NCBI GenBank assembly: GCA_015698045.1
Contig: BLAL01000306.1
Location: 62,001-126,000 of the forward strand
From: Rhizophagus clarus
Taxonomy: Eukaryota; Glomeromycota; Glomeromycetes; Glomerales; Glomeraceae
Reading direction: 5' to 3'
DNA: 64,000 nt
Part shown: piece after piece, positions 1-11,698 of the stretch
Numbering within the stretch: the first letter of the stretch is position 1
How the letters are laid out: each line of letters starts with the position of its first letter
Notes under the pieces: model-generated
The model's input: the letters and a program-made list of their open reading frames with translations, nothing else
Databases searched by the model: none
Told to the model about the DNA's origin: nothing
Made by a program: the position numbers and the translations under genes

Positions 1-2103
1 TATGTGCAGACCCTCGAAACTTACCTGTGATGTGGCAGTGGTCCCAGACCTTATCTATAGTGAACTTACCTTTACAGATCCAACAGGTATCAGCCTCAGC
101 AAATTTCTTTTTATCTTCTTCTGTCACAATGCGTTTATGCTTAATGGCTAGAACATTATTTATTTCTATTAACTCCTGATCTATTCTTCAAACGAATTCT
201 TGGGTAGCATTTTCACCTCGGTATAGGTAAGGTCCCCATACGTCTCCAGTATCGATCTAGTGAACTAAATAGCAGAAACTATTAGCATATTGCTCTGATA
301 TTATATGAGTTTTTCCTCCATTTATTAGGCCAGGTTTTTTGTTTCCAGCTTCAAAATCGGCTATAATAACACATGGAGCATTGATCATCCAGCTATAGTT
401 CTTGAATTGCTCGAAATCATTGATCCCTTTTACTGGTAGATTAACTCTCTGGGTTGCCTCTCCTAACCCGAAACAATGTTCTTGATGATGGACTAGGGTA
501 TTTTCTGATGAAAAGCTTTGGAAACATCTGTTGCAAAGATGCTTTTCACCGTGATGCGCAGTATCTTTGAAAACAAGCCCATTAGGATTCTTAATCCAGA
601 GGAAGTGATTCTTTTGTCTATACTTTTCTTCTTCAGACTTTGTAATATTGGTAAGAGCCATGAGGTGGATAACATAGGTTCTTTTTTCTTGACATTTATT
701 CGGATTATTATGCTTACAATTTTCTATTTTGCATGAATTTGGAATATAAATGTTCTTACTGGCTATTACTGGTTTAGGGTAGCTGTTTCTTCTTTCCATT
801 CCCAGACATTGATGGAGATATCTGGGTTCATTTCCTCTATCTTATTAAATATGCGTGAGCAGATTGGAGTGGGCATGGGGATTCCATCTAGCTTTACCCG
901 CTCTAGATATGGTTTAAGATTCTTTGCCCTAAATATACGCCAGCCTATGTGGTCTGTATGTCCATCCTGATGGGCGAAATAGCATCCTAATGGACCTTGG
1001 AGACATTTTTCAGATAATACTTTTGTTTCTGGATCGATGAGATCTTTATTGTCTGGATTGATGGTACACTTGGTATTGGTTAGCTTCTTGGGTGTGGGCT
1101 CATAAGACCCTCCAGTAGCTCGACTGTAAGTATATACTTCAATAGAAACTATATCAATTCGTACTAAAATCCAGTTAGATCCATTTTCTAAATATTCTTC
1201 TATTTTCTTATCTATTTCCCCACCAGAACTAGTTAAATGTTCATCTATGTAGTTCTCAGAGAGAAGAGCTCGCATTTCTCCTCTATGCCATTTTTCACTA
1301 ATTATGATAAATGGTAAATCTTTTTCTTATTTATAATATATACATTTTACAGCTATTGCTGACTTGATTTGTTCTTTCCTTCTAAACTCTGTTTGAAACA
1401 CTCTTGTCATTTCTTGTCTAGCTGAAGCTATTAATTTAGGCATGTATGGAATTTCATTATAGTTCTTTCCTCCTTTTACCATATTATTGAAAGCATATGC
1501 AGGGTTTGACCTTCTAGGTACTTTAGCTTCCCATTTGCTCATTAAAGACCGGTTTTGATGTGATCTTTCTAGATCTCTTCCAACCGGTCCTTCTTTAAAA
1601 TGTATATCTCCTTCTGGTGCGTGATCTTCTATACTAGCTATTTTCTTCATACCTTCAAAGTATTCTGCATGTTCTTTCTTGAAAGCCTTATCATCAGCTT
1701 GTAATAGATCATGATGTAGACGCTGACATTCTTTTAAATTTAGTGGCAAATCAAGTTCTTCGCCAGTAACTTCGAACCATCTTTAGCGCAATCTGGCACC
1801 CCATGTTTTCAGATACTCTCTAGGTTTTCTTGCATGCCAATCAATAAACTTACTTTGAGTGACCTCGCTAGGTCCTGCCTGCTCTTCTCTATTTGCTTGG
1901 GTTGCTGGACCAGGGCCAGCTTCAGGATCATCCTCTTGATTTTTGAGTGATTGAATGATAGGTGAAACTAATAGGGCAGGTAAAGGTTGAATAACTTTAG
2001 GTATAATTTTTTGACGACATTGAAATTGTCTTTCTTGATGACGTCTAAGTTTTCATAATTTGGGAAAGTTTTTACCACATCTATCATAAGTATGAATAAC
2101 CAT
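1..2103 (-). pseudogene. Polinton/Maverick-like protein-primed DNA polymerase B, decayed, 3' part outside window
   Basis: The reading begins at the ATG at 2103-2101 and continues off the left edge. In order: a degenerate C2H2 finger (GKNFP...RRHQER), a Pro/Ala-rich linker, a charged region around 1327-1749, and a segment ending near 766. The next segment (257-799) has CNRCF...HH..HC zinc-finger residues and the exonuclease-I-like motif IADFEA. At 1-120 a C..C...DHCHITGKFRGSAH motif matches the zinc/HNH-like insert of Polinton-type B polymerases. Family members copy linear virus-like transposons in the nucleus. Five in-frame stops (2055-2053, 1785-1783, 1329-1327, 259-257, 190-188) and one frameshift near 770-800 break the frame, so this copy is dead. 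Assignment rests on motif order and recollection of the family; the palm-domain motifs lie outside the window. Confidence 0.75.
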
Positions 2104-4125
2104 TATATAATGCTTATATAATTTTCTTTCTTTAATTATAGTATTGCAACTACTATATAATACTTATAAAATTTCTTTCTTTAATTAATTAATTATATAC
2201 CCTATAAGTTTTATGTCTCTAAACACTATCAGAGGTTGCGCTCTAGGGCTTTTCAGAATGTCAGCTAAGCTATTAAAATTTTGGTACCTTGCGTCAGAAT
2301 TTTGGTATCCTTAATCTTTGTATACCCAGAAATTTTGGTACCCCAGAGGTGAGACTTTTTTTTCGTATAACTTTTTGTCCCCAGTATTTTGGTAAAGAAT
2401 TGGCTCTAGAATGATTTCCTGTATATCAAGAAATTATTGGTTTACTAGAATAGGTTCAATGGTTCTTTTGATTTACTTTCTATCATTCAAGATTTTGGTA
2501 CCCTCCCTTTGGTCGTGGTACCAAAATTTGATCTTTGTTTACAACTATAAATCAGTTTTAGAATTAATTCTAGGATAACATAAAATCTGATATGCAAAAT
2601 GAGCTTGCATTTGCGGCCTGCGAGCACACTCGGACACTCTGATCCTCAGTGCTCTTGGCCTTTTTTAAAGTCAAGCAATATAGCATACTTTTTTTGTTAT
2701 ATTATTTGAGATTAAAAATTGGCCAGTGCGTTAACAAAGATGGTTATCTCCTTTAACTTGAAAACTAAAAATTTGGATAAGAAGATATGTTAACAGGATT
2801 TGAGCCCCAGCCTGATTTAAAACTTAAATTCAATATCGTATTTCGATATGTTTCCTGGTCTTGAAAATACATTTGGGGTTAAAAACAATTACATAAATTT
2901 CGTATATTGGGAAATAAGCTGGGAGAGGCTTACACTAATTATACCTATACAGAAATCTGATCCCAGGACTCCCATTTGTGCCCTACTAATTTGTATATTT
3001 AGGATTTGGAAATTATAGCTATCAAAATGTACAAATTAATTGGAATTTACTTAAAATAATTTGAATGGCATCTATAGGTTAAATGGTCTTCCAAAAAGAT
3101 TTTAAATCAGCTTATAATATGGGAGACCCTCTTGAGTATAAATATCAAAGGTCAAAGAAAATACTAAACAGTCTGTTTACATATTACCTTAATAAACTTC
3201 TTTACTATCACCAGTTTTGATAACAGATGCTAAACCTATACTTTAGGTAAAATACCAGTCTGTTAGTTTCCTAGAGCATAAATGCTGAAGCAATGCAAAG
3301 TTAGGGAAAAATTTGTGTTAGCTTTATGTAATCCATTTGAAGCAATTTTTGAACAGCAACTTTGGGATCACGCTACTAGTTATACATTTTTGCAAATGTA
3401 TAATGTAAAAGCTTTCAAATTAATCTGGACAAATAAAGAAAAATAGGGCATTTCAAGAAATATGATAACTACATAAAAGCTCTTCATGTTACGTTTACCC
3501 TAAACAATGCAGAGTATCATTGGTCAAAAACAGTACCTCCTCCATCTTTGCCCAACAAGAACTCTTCATTATAGCAACCTTAAAAACCTACTAACTCAAA
3601 CTGAGGCTTTTTGCAAAAATTGTTAAAAAAGAACAAATCTGAGAAGAGCTCCACCACCAATTGTAATGACAGCAAAGCGGAATTGTTGAAGCTTCTGGTT
3701 TCTCTACTAACATAATTCTACAGGTTTTTTTTTTGTAGAATGGATTGTCACTTCTTGGATACTTTCAGTTCTAAGGCTCTGCTTCGATGAGATTGTTTTG
3801 ATTACACCCCCTATGCCAAGATGGTTTAACTTGAAAGATCTCATCTTAGGATTTAGTGGCAACTTTTTTTCTTTTTTTTCTTTTTACTCTTCATAGGATT
3901 GGGCTCCCTAGTTTAGTAACTTTTTTAGATAGTTTATTTTGGAAGACCCAGATATAGTGAGGCTTCCTTTCATCTATATTCCCCCTTTTATTTTTTTTTT
4001 GTTTCCCCCTTACCCAATGAATTTTATTTTCTCATCCCAGGTTGGGCTCCCTTGCTTAGCAAGGTTTTTCAATGCTGTATTTGCGTCTTTATACCTAATT
4101 AGGTGTTTAGTTAGTCTACCACACG
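2104..4125. other. Non-coding, repeat-rich DNA next to the decayed polymerase
   Basis: No convincing coding sequence on either strand. It holds the GGTACC motif cluster listed separately (2274-2530) and otherwise AT-rich unique-looking DNA. It may be the remaining body of the decayed mobile element to the left, but no capsid, integrase or packaging ATPase motif is visible. Confidence 0.5.
2274..2530. repeat. Cluster of ATTTTGGTACC motifs
   Basis: The word ATTTTGGTACC or a one-to-two base variant occurs at about 2276, 2293, 2332, 2382 and 2491, and in inverse form (GGTACCAAAAT) near 2517. The spacing is irregular, so this is not a simple tandem repeat. Clustered short repeats of this kind are typical of subterminal regions of DNA transposons, where they bind the transposase; that role is inference. 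Confidence 0.55.
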
Positions 4126-5199
4126 TTGTACTGCTTGATCTTTAACAATAAACAAACAAACAACAATGGCAAAGGTTGCAAAAGTGGTTGTTTTCATCAA
4201 AAATATATCCCTAAATATAGTTCACATCAATTACCTTCAGATAATGATCTGCCAAAACCTTCACCTCGCATTCAAGCTTTAGAAAACTTCATTAAGCATG
4301 GTATAACAGAACCAAAAAAATCATTTATCACCTCGTACTGGATGTAGATTCACAACCGCTTACGAACACTTTCCGTTGATGGAAAAGACTAACTTCTACT
4401 ACAAAAAAATGTACTTCAATTATAACGTTGTCACAAACCCTAACGTTTTTACAAACAAGACAAAAGCGAAACGACGTGAACGTTTGGAAAGAAGATTCGC
4501 GTCAGAAGCAAACGTAAAGGAATCAAAGAACCCAATAACAAATCACCGACTTGTTTTAAGCCGGTTTCACATCTCTTGAAATCTAAACATGGTAAAAATG
4601 AAGAAGTCGCACCCTTTTTACCAAAAAGAAACACCATAAAGAAACGAGCTGCTGATAAATCATTAATTCCACCACCTCCTTTACCAAAAAGTGTTACGCC
4701 CAAAACTAGACAAGAAAGACGTGACAAAAAAAAATGAAAGAAGACCTATTAAATGCGAAAAAAGAAAGAGAAAAAGCAGAGACAAAGATGGATTTTCCGT
4801 TTCCACAGAACGTCAATCGAGATCGTTACGATCGCATTCGTTCTAAAACTAAAGATAAAAGTGAAGCTAAAGAAACAGCTTCTTTGTCATCGCACAAAGA
4901 GAAGGTTTCCACTCCTGTCAAAACCAGATGATATTTCATCTATTCAAGCCGAATTTATGGACACGATAACTGAAGATTATAATAACTCCTCACAGCAATT
5001 GGACTCACTCCCTTCAATGATCTACCGAACCCTGAAACAAATACCGTTTGTATCTGACACATCACCTGTTAATACAACAACGTCATGGTTTTCTAACGTC
5101 ACACCAGGTCAACCTTTTCATCGCACCCCGACATATAGTCGTCAACGTCGTCTTAATAATTATAAAAGCTCTCCTAGCTCCTTACTAATCACATTGTAG
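4126..5199 (+). pseudogene. Broken basic, Pro/Lys-rich ORF of unknown family
   Basis: Open frames succeed one another with small shifts: 4126-4347, then frame 2 to 4579, frame 1 about 4477-4737 (with a PPPPLPK stretch), frame 3 at 4734-4931, and frame 1 to 5199. Joins fall at or near A-runs (for example 4726-4734), as expected of homopolymer indels. Base composition is clearly less AT-rich than the flanks and codons look coding-like. The conceptual product is very basic in the middle (RRERLERR, TRQERRDKKK) with a Ser/Thr-rich C-terminus. I recognise no domain. It could be the remnant of a capsid/gag-like or mobile-element protein, or a multi-exon gene whose introns I failed to place. Confidence 0.4.
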
Positions 5200-5719
5200 A
5201 CAGTTCGTGAATAATTAAATCTCCCAGCGTAGTAAGTGGTCGTTGGATTGATTAACTTTTGATCCCACCACTTTACCTTTTATTTTGCAGTCTTTCAAAT
5301 TTTAAACCCAATTTGTTACAACTAGAAAATAGTGTGAACCATTCTTCATCATATAGTATTTACATGAAGCAGATATTTATACCTGAGCGAAAAATACAGT
5401 GTGTTTGTGTTAATAATTTTTTTTTAATTAGTTTTCCCTTCACATATTTACCGTTCCCCGAAGACCCTTATATAAGGCTCTTCGTTTTGTTCTTATTTTT
5501 TCAGCATCGGGATCGAGGCCTGGATTACTGGGTTATGTCGTTATTATCTTTTTTTTTATTATATGTAAATATCGATGACTCGACCCCTCATTAATTAAAT
5601 AAATAAATGTAAATGGCAGGGGATAAATCAATTAATTGGAATAGTAAAATTTTACTTTAGAATCGAATAAGTAATACATATGTTATAGTCAATAATCAGT
5701 ACGGTACTAATGATTTTTT
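5200..5719. other. Intergenic, nothing recognised
   Basis: AT-rich with a few GC-richer patches (around 5495-5545). No gene, RNA or repeat could be supported. Confidence 0.4.
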
Positions 5720-5843
5720 GTGTCACATGACGGTGGCTGTGTCGCTGCGGTCGCACAATCACGTGACTAATATATTTTAAGTCGCGTTACGATTGTTTCA
5801 CTGATTGTTTCTCAACTTCTCAACTCTTTCTTCTAATTCTATA

Positions 5844-6561
5844 ATGCCTCGAAAAACTAAAAAAAAATAAAGCTAAAAAATTTAAGTAAGCCGGTTCTAG
5901 TTAAAAATATTAACGCTTTTTCTTATATATTAACTATACTTTTGTTATTAGGTTGATTAGTTCACCTCAGGAGATTTGCGACGCGTATAAGGAGGATTTT
6001 AATGTTTGTCTTGCTGAGATAAATCCCGAACCACTACCAGGTATAATATCGGTCTTCTCTATCTTAATAAATATAGCCGAATATTCTTGGTGAACTCAGC
6101 ACTCTATATTCTTAGGAAAAGTGCTTTTAGAACCAGTGACCACTCTCTCAAGTAAATCCGCTTCAGCATGGAAAGACAAAGATGTTTTACCTCTAGCTGA
6201 ACTTCTCGCAGGAAGGATCGCAATCGATGGCAGCGGGGAAAACCGCCAAGGCGCAAATTTATTCGTAAAAATTGGTCCAGATTTATCGGAATATATTCTT
6301 TCACATCCAAAAATCCGTTCCATCATCGATCCCGTGTACGTCGTGATCGATCTTTCTACTAATGTTCAGGGTAATGTTGCTTTGTATCCTCCGGTTGGTT
6401 CTCCACATATTGCTGCAGTTCCTTACCCGGGGTCCAATCATGTTTTTGTATTTAACGGACCTGGAGCAACAGATGATGCACAACATCTGATCGGATGGCG
6501 TATCCCGGACTTCGAGCATTTGTGTTTCAAACGACACACCCGACTGTTTATTATTGATTGA
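5844..6561 (+). pseudogene. Unknown three-exon gene, copy A (frameshifted)
   Basis: Three exons by comparison with copy B: about 5844-5884 (starting MPRKTKK, Lys-rich), 5952-6040 and 6116-6561, with GTAAG...TTATTAG and GTATAA...TTCTTAG introns. The A-run after codon 5 has nine A instead of copy B's eight, which shifts frame in exon 1. In exon 3 a 10-bp deletion after GGATGG (about 6493-6500) shifts the C-terminus, so the last ~20 residues differ from copy B. The central glutamate codon mutated to stop in copy B is intact here (GGGGAA). The product would be about 190 residues with a conserved-looking core (VVIDLS, PYPGSNHVF, GPGATDDAQHLIGW). I do not recognise the family. Confidence 0.6.
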
Positions 6562-6941
6562 GAAGCCATGTCATAATTTATAAATCACAAATCACAGGAA
6601 CCAATTGTTTTTTATAATTATTTTATTACATTGGTTGTGGTGCAATAATTGGTCTAGAAATTTTTAAGCAATGTTATAATTCATAAATCACAGGGATTAA
6701 TTGTCTTATAATTATATCTATGCATTTACTAAATTTGTATTGATAATGTAATAATTCATATATTCATCATAAAAAAAAAAAAAAAATAAAAAATAAAATA
6801 TGCTCTTTGTGCTAAAATCATAGTAATGACGAAGGACTTCTTGTGTTGTTTTTTTAAGAAGGTTTTCAGCTTATTATATAGATAGAGGAGAATATTTGAG
6901 TTATTATTAGTTTCAAAAGGGGGTTCAGCCTGCAAAATTTC

Positions 6942-7336
6942 TTATCGCCGTTTTCAAAAAAATGTGAAATTGTACAATGTAATACAAAATGATTTCGTGA
7001 TACCTGCGATTTTCATATTTATCTTGCGATTTTACATATTTAGCTTGCGATTAAGGGGTGATTTTTCTTTGATTATGAAATTTTATAACTTGAAGTTACT
7101 AATTCTAAATAAAATTCTATTAGTATCTTATAAAAAAGTGCGTGAACTCTTCAAATACTTTTTTTGAACTCTTGCGAACTCCAAAATTTTTCCGTCTATT
7201 TTCCATGAATTTCATGTTCATGTGATCAACAAATAATAAAAACTCGAAATTTGATTGGATTTTCGCGAAATCGTGCACAATAGTTGTACTACCCCATGAT
7301 TTACATGGGTTCACATATTTTTGAAAACCGCGATAA
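6942..7336. mobile_element. 395-bp MITE with TTATCGCGG-type terminal inverted repeats
   Basis: The ends are inverted copies of about 27 bp: TTATCGCCGTTTTCAAAAA at 6942 and the complement of TTATCGCGGTTTTCAAAAA ending at 7336, with only a few mismatches. The segment is absent from copy B, which runs directly from AAAATTTCTTA into the sequence beyond, so it inserted after the duplication or was lost from copy B. TTC lies just outside both ends and could be a 3-bp target duplication, but this is weak. No transposase is encoded. The same terminus recurs at 52674. Confidence 0.75.
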
Positions 7337-7812
7337 TTCTAATCGATTCTAGACGATTTTAATGTTATGATTCAAATTTACGAGGTTTGCGGTATAATAT
7401 GTTTTATTTATTCGGTGAGCAGATACAAGGCATTTACAGATGTACATGATTAAAAAAAATTATTTCTCAAATATATTATCCCATAATATTATCACAATCC
7501 GCACTATTCGATGATTGTTGATTACCTAGAGAAAGGAATTCGACTTAGGCATCTAAAAAAAATCATTTTTTTATAGTAAATTTATATATAGTACATAAAG
7601 TATAATGTCGATCAAATTTTTAAAAATCAACTGGACTAATTGAAAGCAAACTTTCTAACAATCTACGAACTCCAGTCATTTTCAAATCAATAAAATCTAT
7701 TTAATTGTTTAACTCATAAATTTTCGATAAAATTTTCATATAAAGTTATAATCATCACACTACAGTACGTATAGTTTTGATTTAATTAGTTGACCGCACA
7801 CCCAAAGTTAAA

Positions 7813-8200
7813 ATGGCTGAATGGAGCGACGTTCGGATCGTATTCTTATTGATGAACGGAAAAATAGAAATGAAGAATACCATAATTTTGGAAGGAATCG
7901 CCTAGAATTTTGGAATGGCATTGCAACGAAGACAAATGACCAGTATGGCACGAACTTTAAAAGAAAAACTTGCGAATCTTGTTAGAGACTACAACCTAAG
8001 TTATTTTTTAATCGCCTGGCGAGGTTCTGTTCGCTTTTCATATCATATCAAATAGATTGATTGTATATGTAATTTTTATCACACATCCCTAAGTCGATGT
8101 GCGAAAATATGAGTGGCGGTCGAAGGGCAAGAAGAAATCGAGCTGGGGTTAGGTATTTTGATGAATTTCGCACTCATTTTTGGGAGAGACCTGAAGATTC
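7813..8200 (+). pseudogene. Decayed trihelix/Myb-SANT-like gene, relative of the gene at 55566
   Basis: Beginning with ATG-GCT-GAA-TGG at 7813, the translation follows the 118-residue protein of the 53.5-57.9 kb element once two single-base frameshifts (near 7832 and 7965) are allowed. Matching blocks: M-A-x-W-S-D; R-N-E-E-Y-H..GRNRLEFWNGIA; K-R-K..NLVRDYN; then, after a stretch resembling a degenerate intron, C-E-N.....RAGVRYFDEFRTHFWERPE at about 8094-8196. The last block aligns with GERYYRQFRTRFWDRPG of the intact gene. The order of blocks and position of the intron-like gap are conserved, so this is homology rather than chance. Confidence 0.65.
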
Positions 8201-11200
8201 GTTCGACAGAATCTGTAATATGAATATTTCTAATCGCAGACAAAATGGGAGAAGCTCTTCATACACGTTCGGAATCGCAATCTCATCCATTTCCGGCTCC
8301 ACCTTTACCTCGCAATGAAGATGGTGATACATTAATTTCTATTGGTCGCCGCATTATTCCCAATAACTCCTCGACCGATATTCACCATCCAATTAACTAT
8401 TTATTCTCTTCAGAAGATATTGGGTCTAAAATAAAATCTTGGTATGTGAATACAAATATGATCAAGATAAACCTGGTTTCCAAGTTGACTCTTTATCGGA
8501 TTAATAGATTTTTTATAAGAATTGGTAAATATTGTCAAAATAGAAAGCCACTAAATTTCACTTTATTTTGCTGAGCTTCCTCTTCTAGCAGTAACATCCT
8601 TGTCCTGAAAGACTCAAATTGAATAATTATTTTATCAGGAAAAAAGTAAACATTAGTTCTTTCCTTATGAAAAATCATAACCAGCCTGAAATAACGCACG
8701 CAATTCGCAAGGTAGTCGTTGAAGACTTGCAGTCTTGCATTGTACACTAACACTATAGCATGCTCACCGACAAGTACCAGTACGCAAAGTTGGTGACGAT
8801 GCAAAATACTCAAACCGACAAATCTACCAAATAAATCAACCATAAATTCTTAATTCCACGTTTGTATCTTCTGCCATTTACGTTTCAGAATAACATTTAC
8901 GAATAGTATATAATTTACATTTATAATGATGCTCCGTTTCTTCGTCTTCCAAACTGTCCTCCTTTGAACGGAAATCTAAGAAATATAGCTCTCCAAAAGG
9001 CTACTTATTTTTTTACAAACACTTTATACTATACTAGATCACAGAAATCACTGTTGAGAAATTCGGGTAACACGCATTTTGCTAAACGAAAAAAATTTAT
9101 AACAAAAAGGGGTGTGTAAAATGTGCTGACGTCAATGTTCACTTTTTGCATAACAAGTTTGTAAAATTTACGGTACTATTGAAGATTTTTCCTTGTGATC
9201 GTCATCTTGGACTATTTTCTAATTTATTCCCCAAACAATTACATCTTTCTTTTTTTATCATTTGTATCCGAGAGTTATTGTCGAAACTTGAATACTTATT
9301 TTATTGAAAAAAGCATTCTGTCACAAGGTATTATGTTATTCTTTAAGTTATTGTGTATTCTTTATATTATCTGTTATTAATATTTTTTAAAAATTAATAA
9401 ATGCAAATTTATTAAACTTGGGATTTTGTCTAATGAAAGATAGAGAAATTCCTATTAATAAAAATCATAAAATTTTATACATAATTTTGATTTATACCCA
9501 ATAACACGTGATTTGTTGCTTATAAAATGTTTGTTATTAAAATCATGAAATTCTGTATTTGGTTATTAATAATATCAATTACTACTAACAAAAGAGTAAT
9601 ATACTATACCGAGAGCGATTTATTGTATAATAGTTATTTTGGCAATTAGTAACCAAATTTATTTGTATCTGAGATAAGTATTATTTTAGAAAGATTTGAA
9701 ATTATAATAATTATAATACTAAAAAGTTATTTTATTCTCTTTTAAAGGATTATATTCTTTTCTATAAGGCTTTGCCTCAATGGATCTCTTATGTGATAGG
9801 GTTTTTTGTCTTGATAGTGATGTAATAAGGTATAATTATAGGACAATATTGTGAGCCCGGGTTTAAAATCGAGCAATGCCGGTCAAACCTATTGTAATGC
9901 AATACAAATAATTATGCCGGTGACTCTTTTCGGGACATTTTTGCATAGTGTATATTACTACTGTACATGTGGTGGAAATCTTTGAAAAGAACAATATTAT
10001 TGTCGGATAAATTTATTATTCTTAATTATTTGTTTATATTGGTTATTAAAATTTACGGAAATTTTCGGATTTTTTTTTGTTGATCTAATTAATTAATTGT
10101 GATTTATCGAATAATCGTTTTGTAATAAAGATGATAGAATCTTGCAATAAATCACTCTTAGTAAGCAAAAAAAAAAAAAAAAAAATTTTTAAATTAGAAA
10201 CAAAACCTCCTTAATTTTTATAAAAAGAAATACTCTTGAAAAGAACAAACAAATAAATCATGAAGAAAACGTGAATTTATATCATATATAATAATAAAAG
10301 GAATAAAAAGATTTTAAAAATTTCTATCTAATAAGGATCGGAACGGTCGGAGTTTATAACACTATACCTTTTATTAATTGGTAGGGACATGAGAAGATTT
10401 CTTTTTTTGTTTAGATAACAAGATTACTTTTTAAAAATTTTGATAAAAACTCGTATTTGTTGATAAGCGATGATTTTATTTGTTTATAAACTCGGAACCA
10501 ATTAAATTTGAACAAGAAAATTTTTCTAAATTTATAACAAGTTTTCAAATTTTTCTTTGAATATCTTCAGAATTCTTTAATTCTTTAATTCTCAAGCCAC
10601 GAATATTATTATAATAATACCATATGGTTCCGTGGTGTTTATGTACATCAATGGAAAAAGTAAGCAATTGTTTTGGTGAAAAAAAAATGACAATCGTTAT
10701 TATTATTTATTTATTTAAAAAAAGATGTGATTCTTATATGTGATATCTATAAATTATAAAAAGGTATTTTTAAAAAGAGATCCGCAAACTTCGGTAAATC
10801 GTAATGCCTTTTGAATAATATCGGAAATTCGGATATAACGGATATATCACATCATAAAACAATATTTATTAATTGATTGTATTGATTGTTATACATTAGT
10901 GGAATACAAAGCGGAATTAAATTACGAAAACCAATAAGAATAAGAATATCATATAAGCTCATCTCTCGTGTTTGATTATCTTAACCACACATGTAATAAA
11001 TAATAAATCACGTTTGTAAACATTAATTAACTTTCATTTTCGCATTCTCAATTACTCATCACTTCAACAAGAGAAATTGACTAAGCCTTCTAACTTCTAA
11101 TCACAATAATTACGGTATTGTTATCACATCATTCTAATTTTAGATAAATGATGAATTATTTTCATCATTGATATTATTTTTAATATATTACGTTGATTTT

Positions 11201-11584
11201 GTACTTTTTTAGCGTGAAATGAGATTTTTTGTTATCGATTTTCCGATTATACTTTATTTTTAAAGTATACTGTTTATGCAGAAATTTGTTTGTTAAAAAA
11301 AAAAAAAAAAAGTCCACTCCTTAATTAAACACTTTATAAAGTAGTTTATATATTGTTATTTATATTACAAAATCCCACGTTTTTTTTGACTTGTTAATTT
11401 GCTATAAAAAGATCCCTTTTTTCCAAAAAAAAAAAAGAAAAAAAAAAAAATATCCTTTTTTCTTGATATTTTCTTACGTTTTGATTTATTAAAGAGATTT
11501 AAGGCTGTGCAATAGCCACGTTCTATTAATACAAGTTATAATCCTTGTTCAATAATAAATATTTACCTTGCCACCATCAATCCT
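8201..11584. other. Long AT-rich intergenic region
   Basis: Poly-A/T runs and scattered short open frames with no protein-like composition. 8245-8580 may hold further debris of the neighbouring pseudogene. No RNA gene recognised. Confidence 0.4.
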
Positions 11585-11592
11585 TATAAAAA
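11585..11592 (+). promoter_or_regulatory. Possible TATA box of the gene at 11699
   Basis: TATAAAAA lies 107 bp before the ATG and is followed by a T-rich/pyrimidine tract and a CA-rich stretch, the usual order in fungal promoters. A second TATAAAAA is near 11403. Assignment is by position and consensus only. Confidence 0.4.
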
Positions 11593-11698
11593 GAACCTTT
11601 AAATCTCTTTTTTTTTTTACGATCACTTACAAAAAAAAATTATTTTTTCCCCTAAATCTTTTTCCCTTTTTCAACCGTCATTTTTTTCCCTCCTCAAA

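Larger units (their letters stand above)
5720..7515 (+). repeat. Duplicated unit, copy A (direct repeat of 14009-15346)
   Basis: From GTGTCACATGACGG at 5720 to the ACTATTCGATGATTGTTG word near 7515, this segment is colinear with 14009-15346 in the same orientation, including upstream region, both introns, coding exons and more than 500 bp of 3' flank. Similarity stops abruptly at both ends. Copy A is longer because a 395-bp MITE sits inside its 3' flank (6942-7336). No clear terminal inverted repeat bounds the unit, so the duplication mechanism is open. Confidence 0.8.

Noticed and set aside
9836..9960. GC-richer patch with GAGCCCGGGTTT as a possible small RNA
   Set aside because: No stable stem pattern, promoter elements or repeat partner could be identified by eye.
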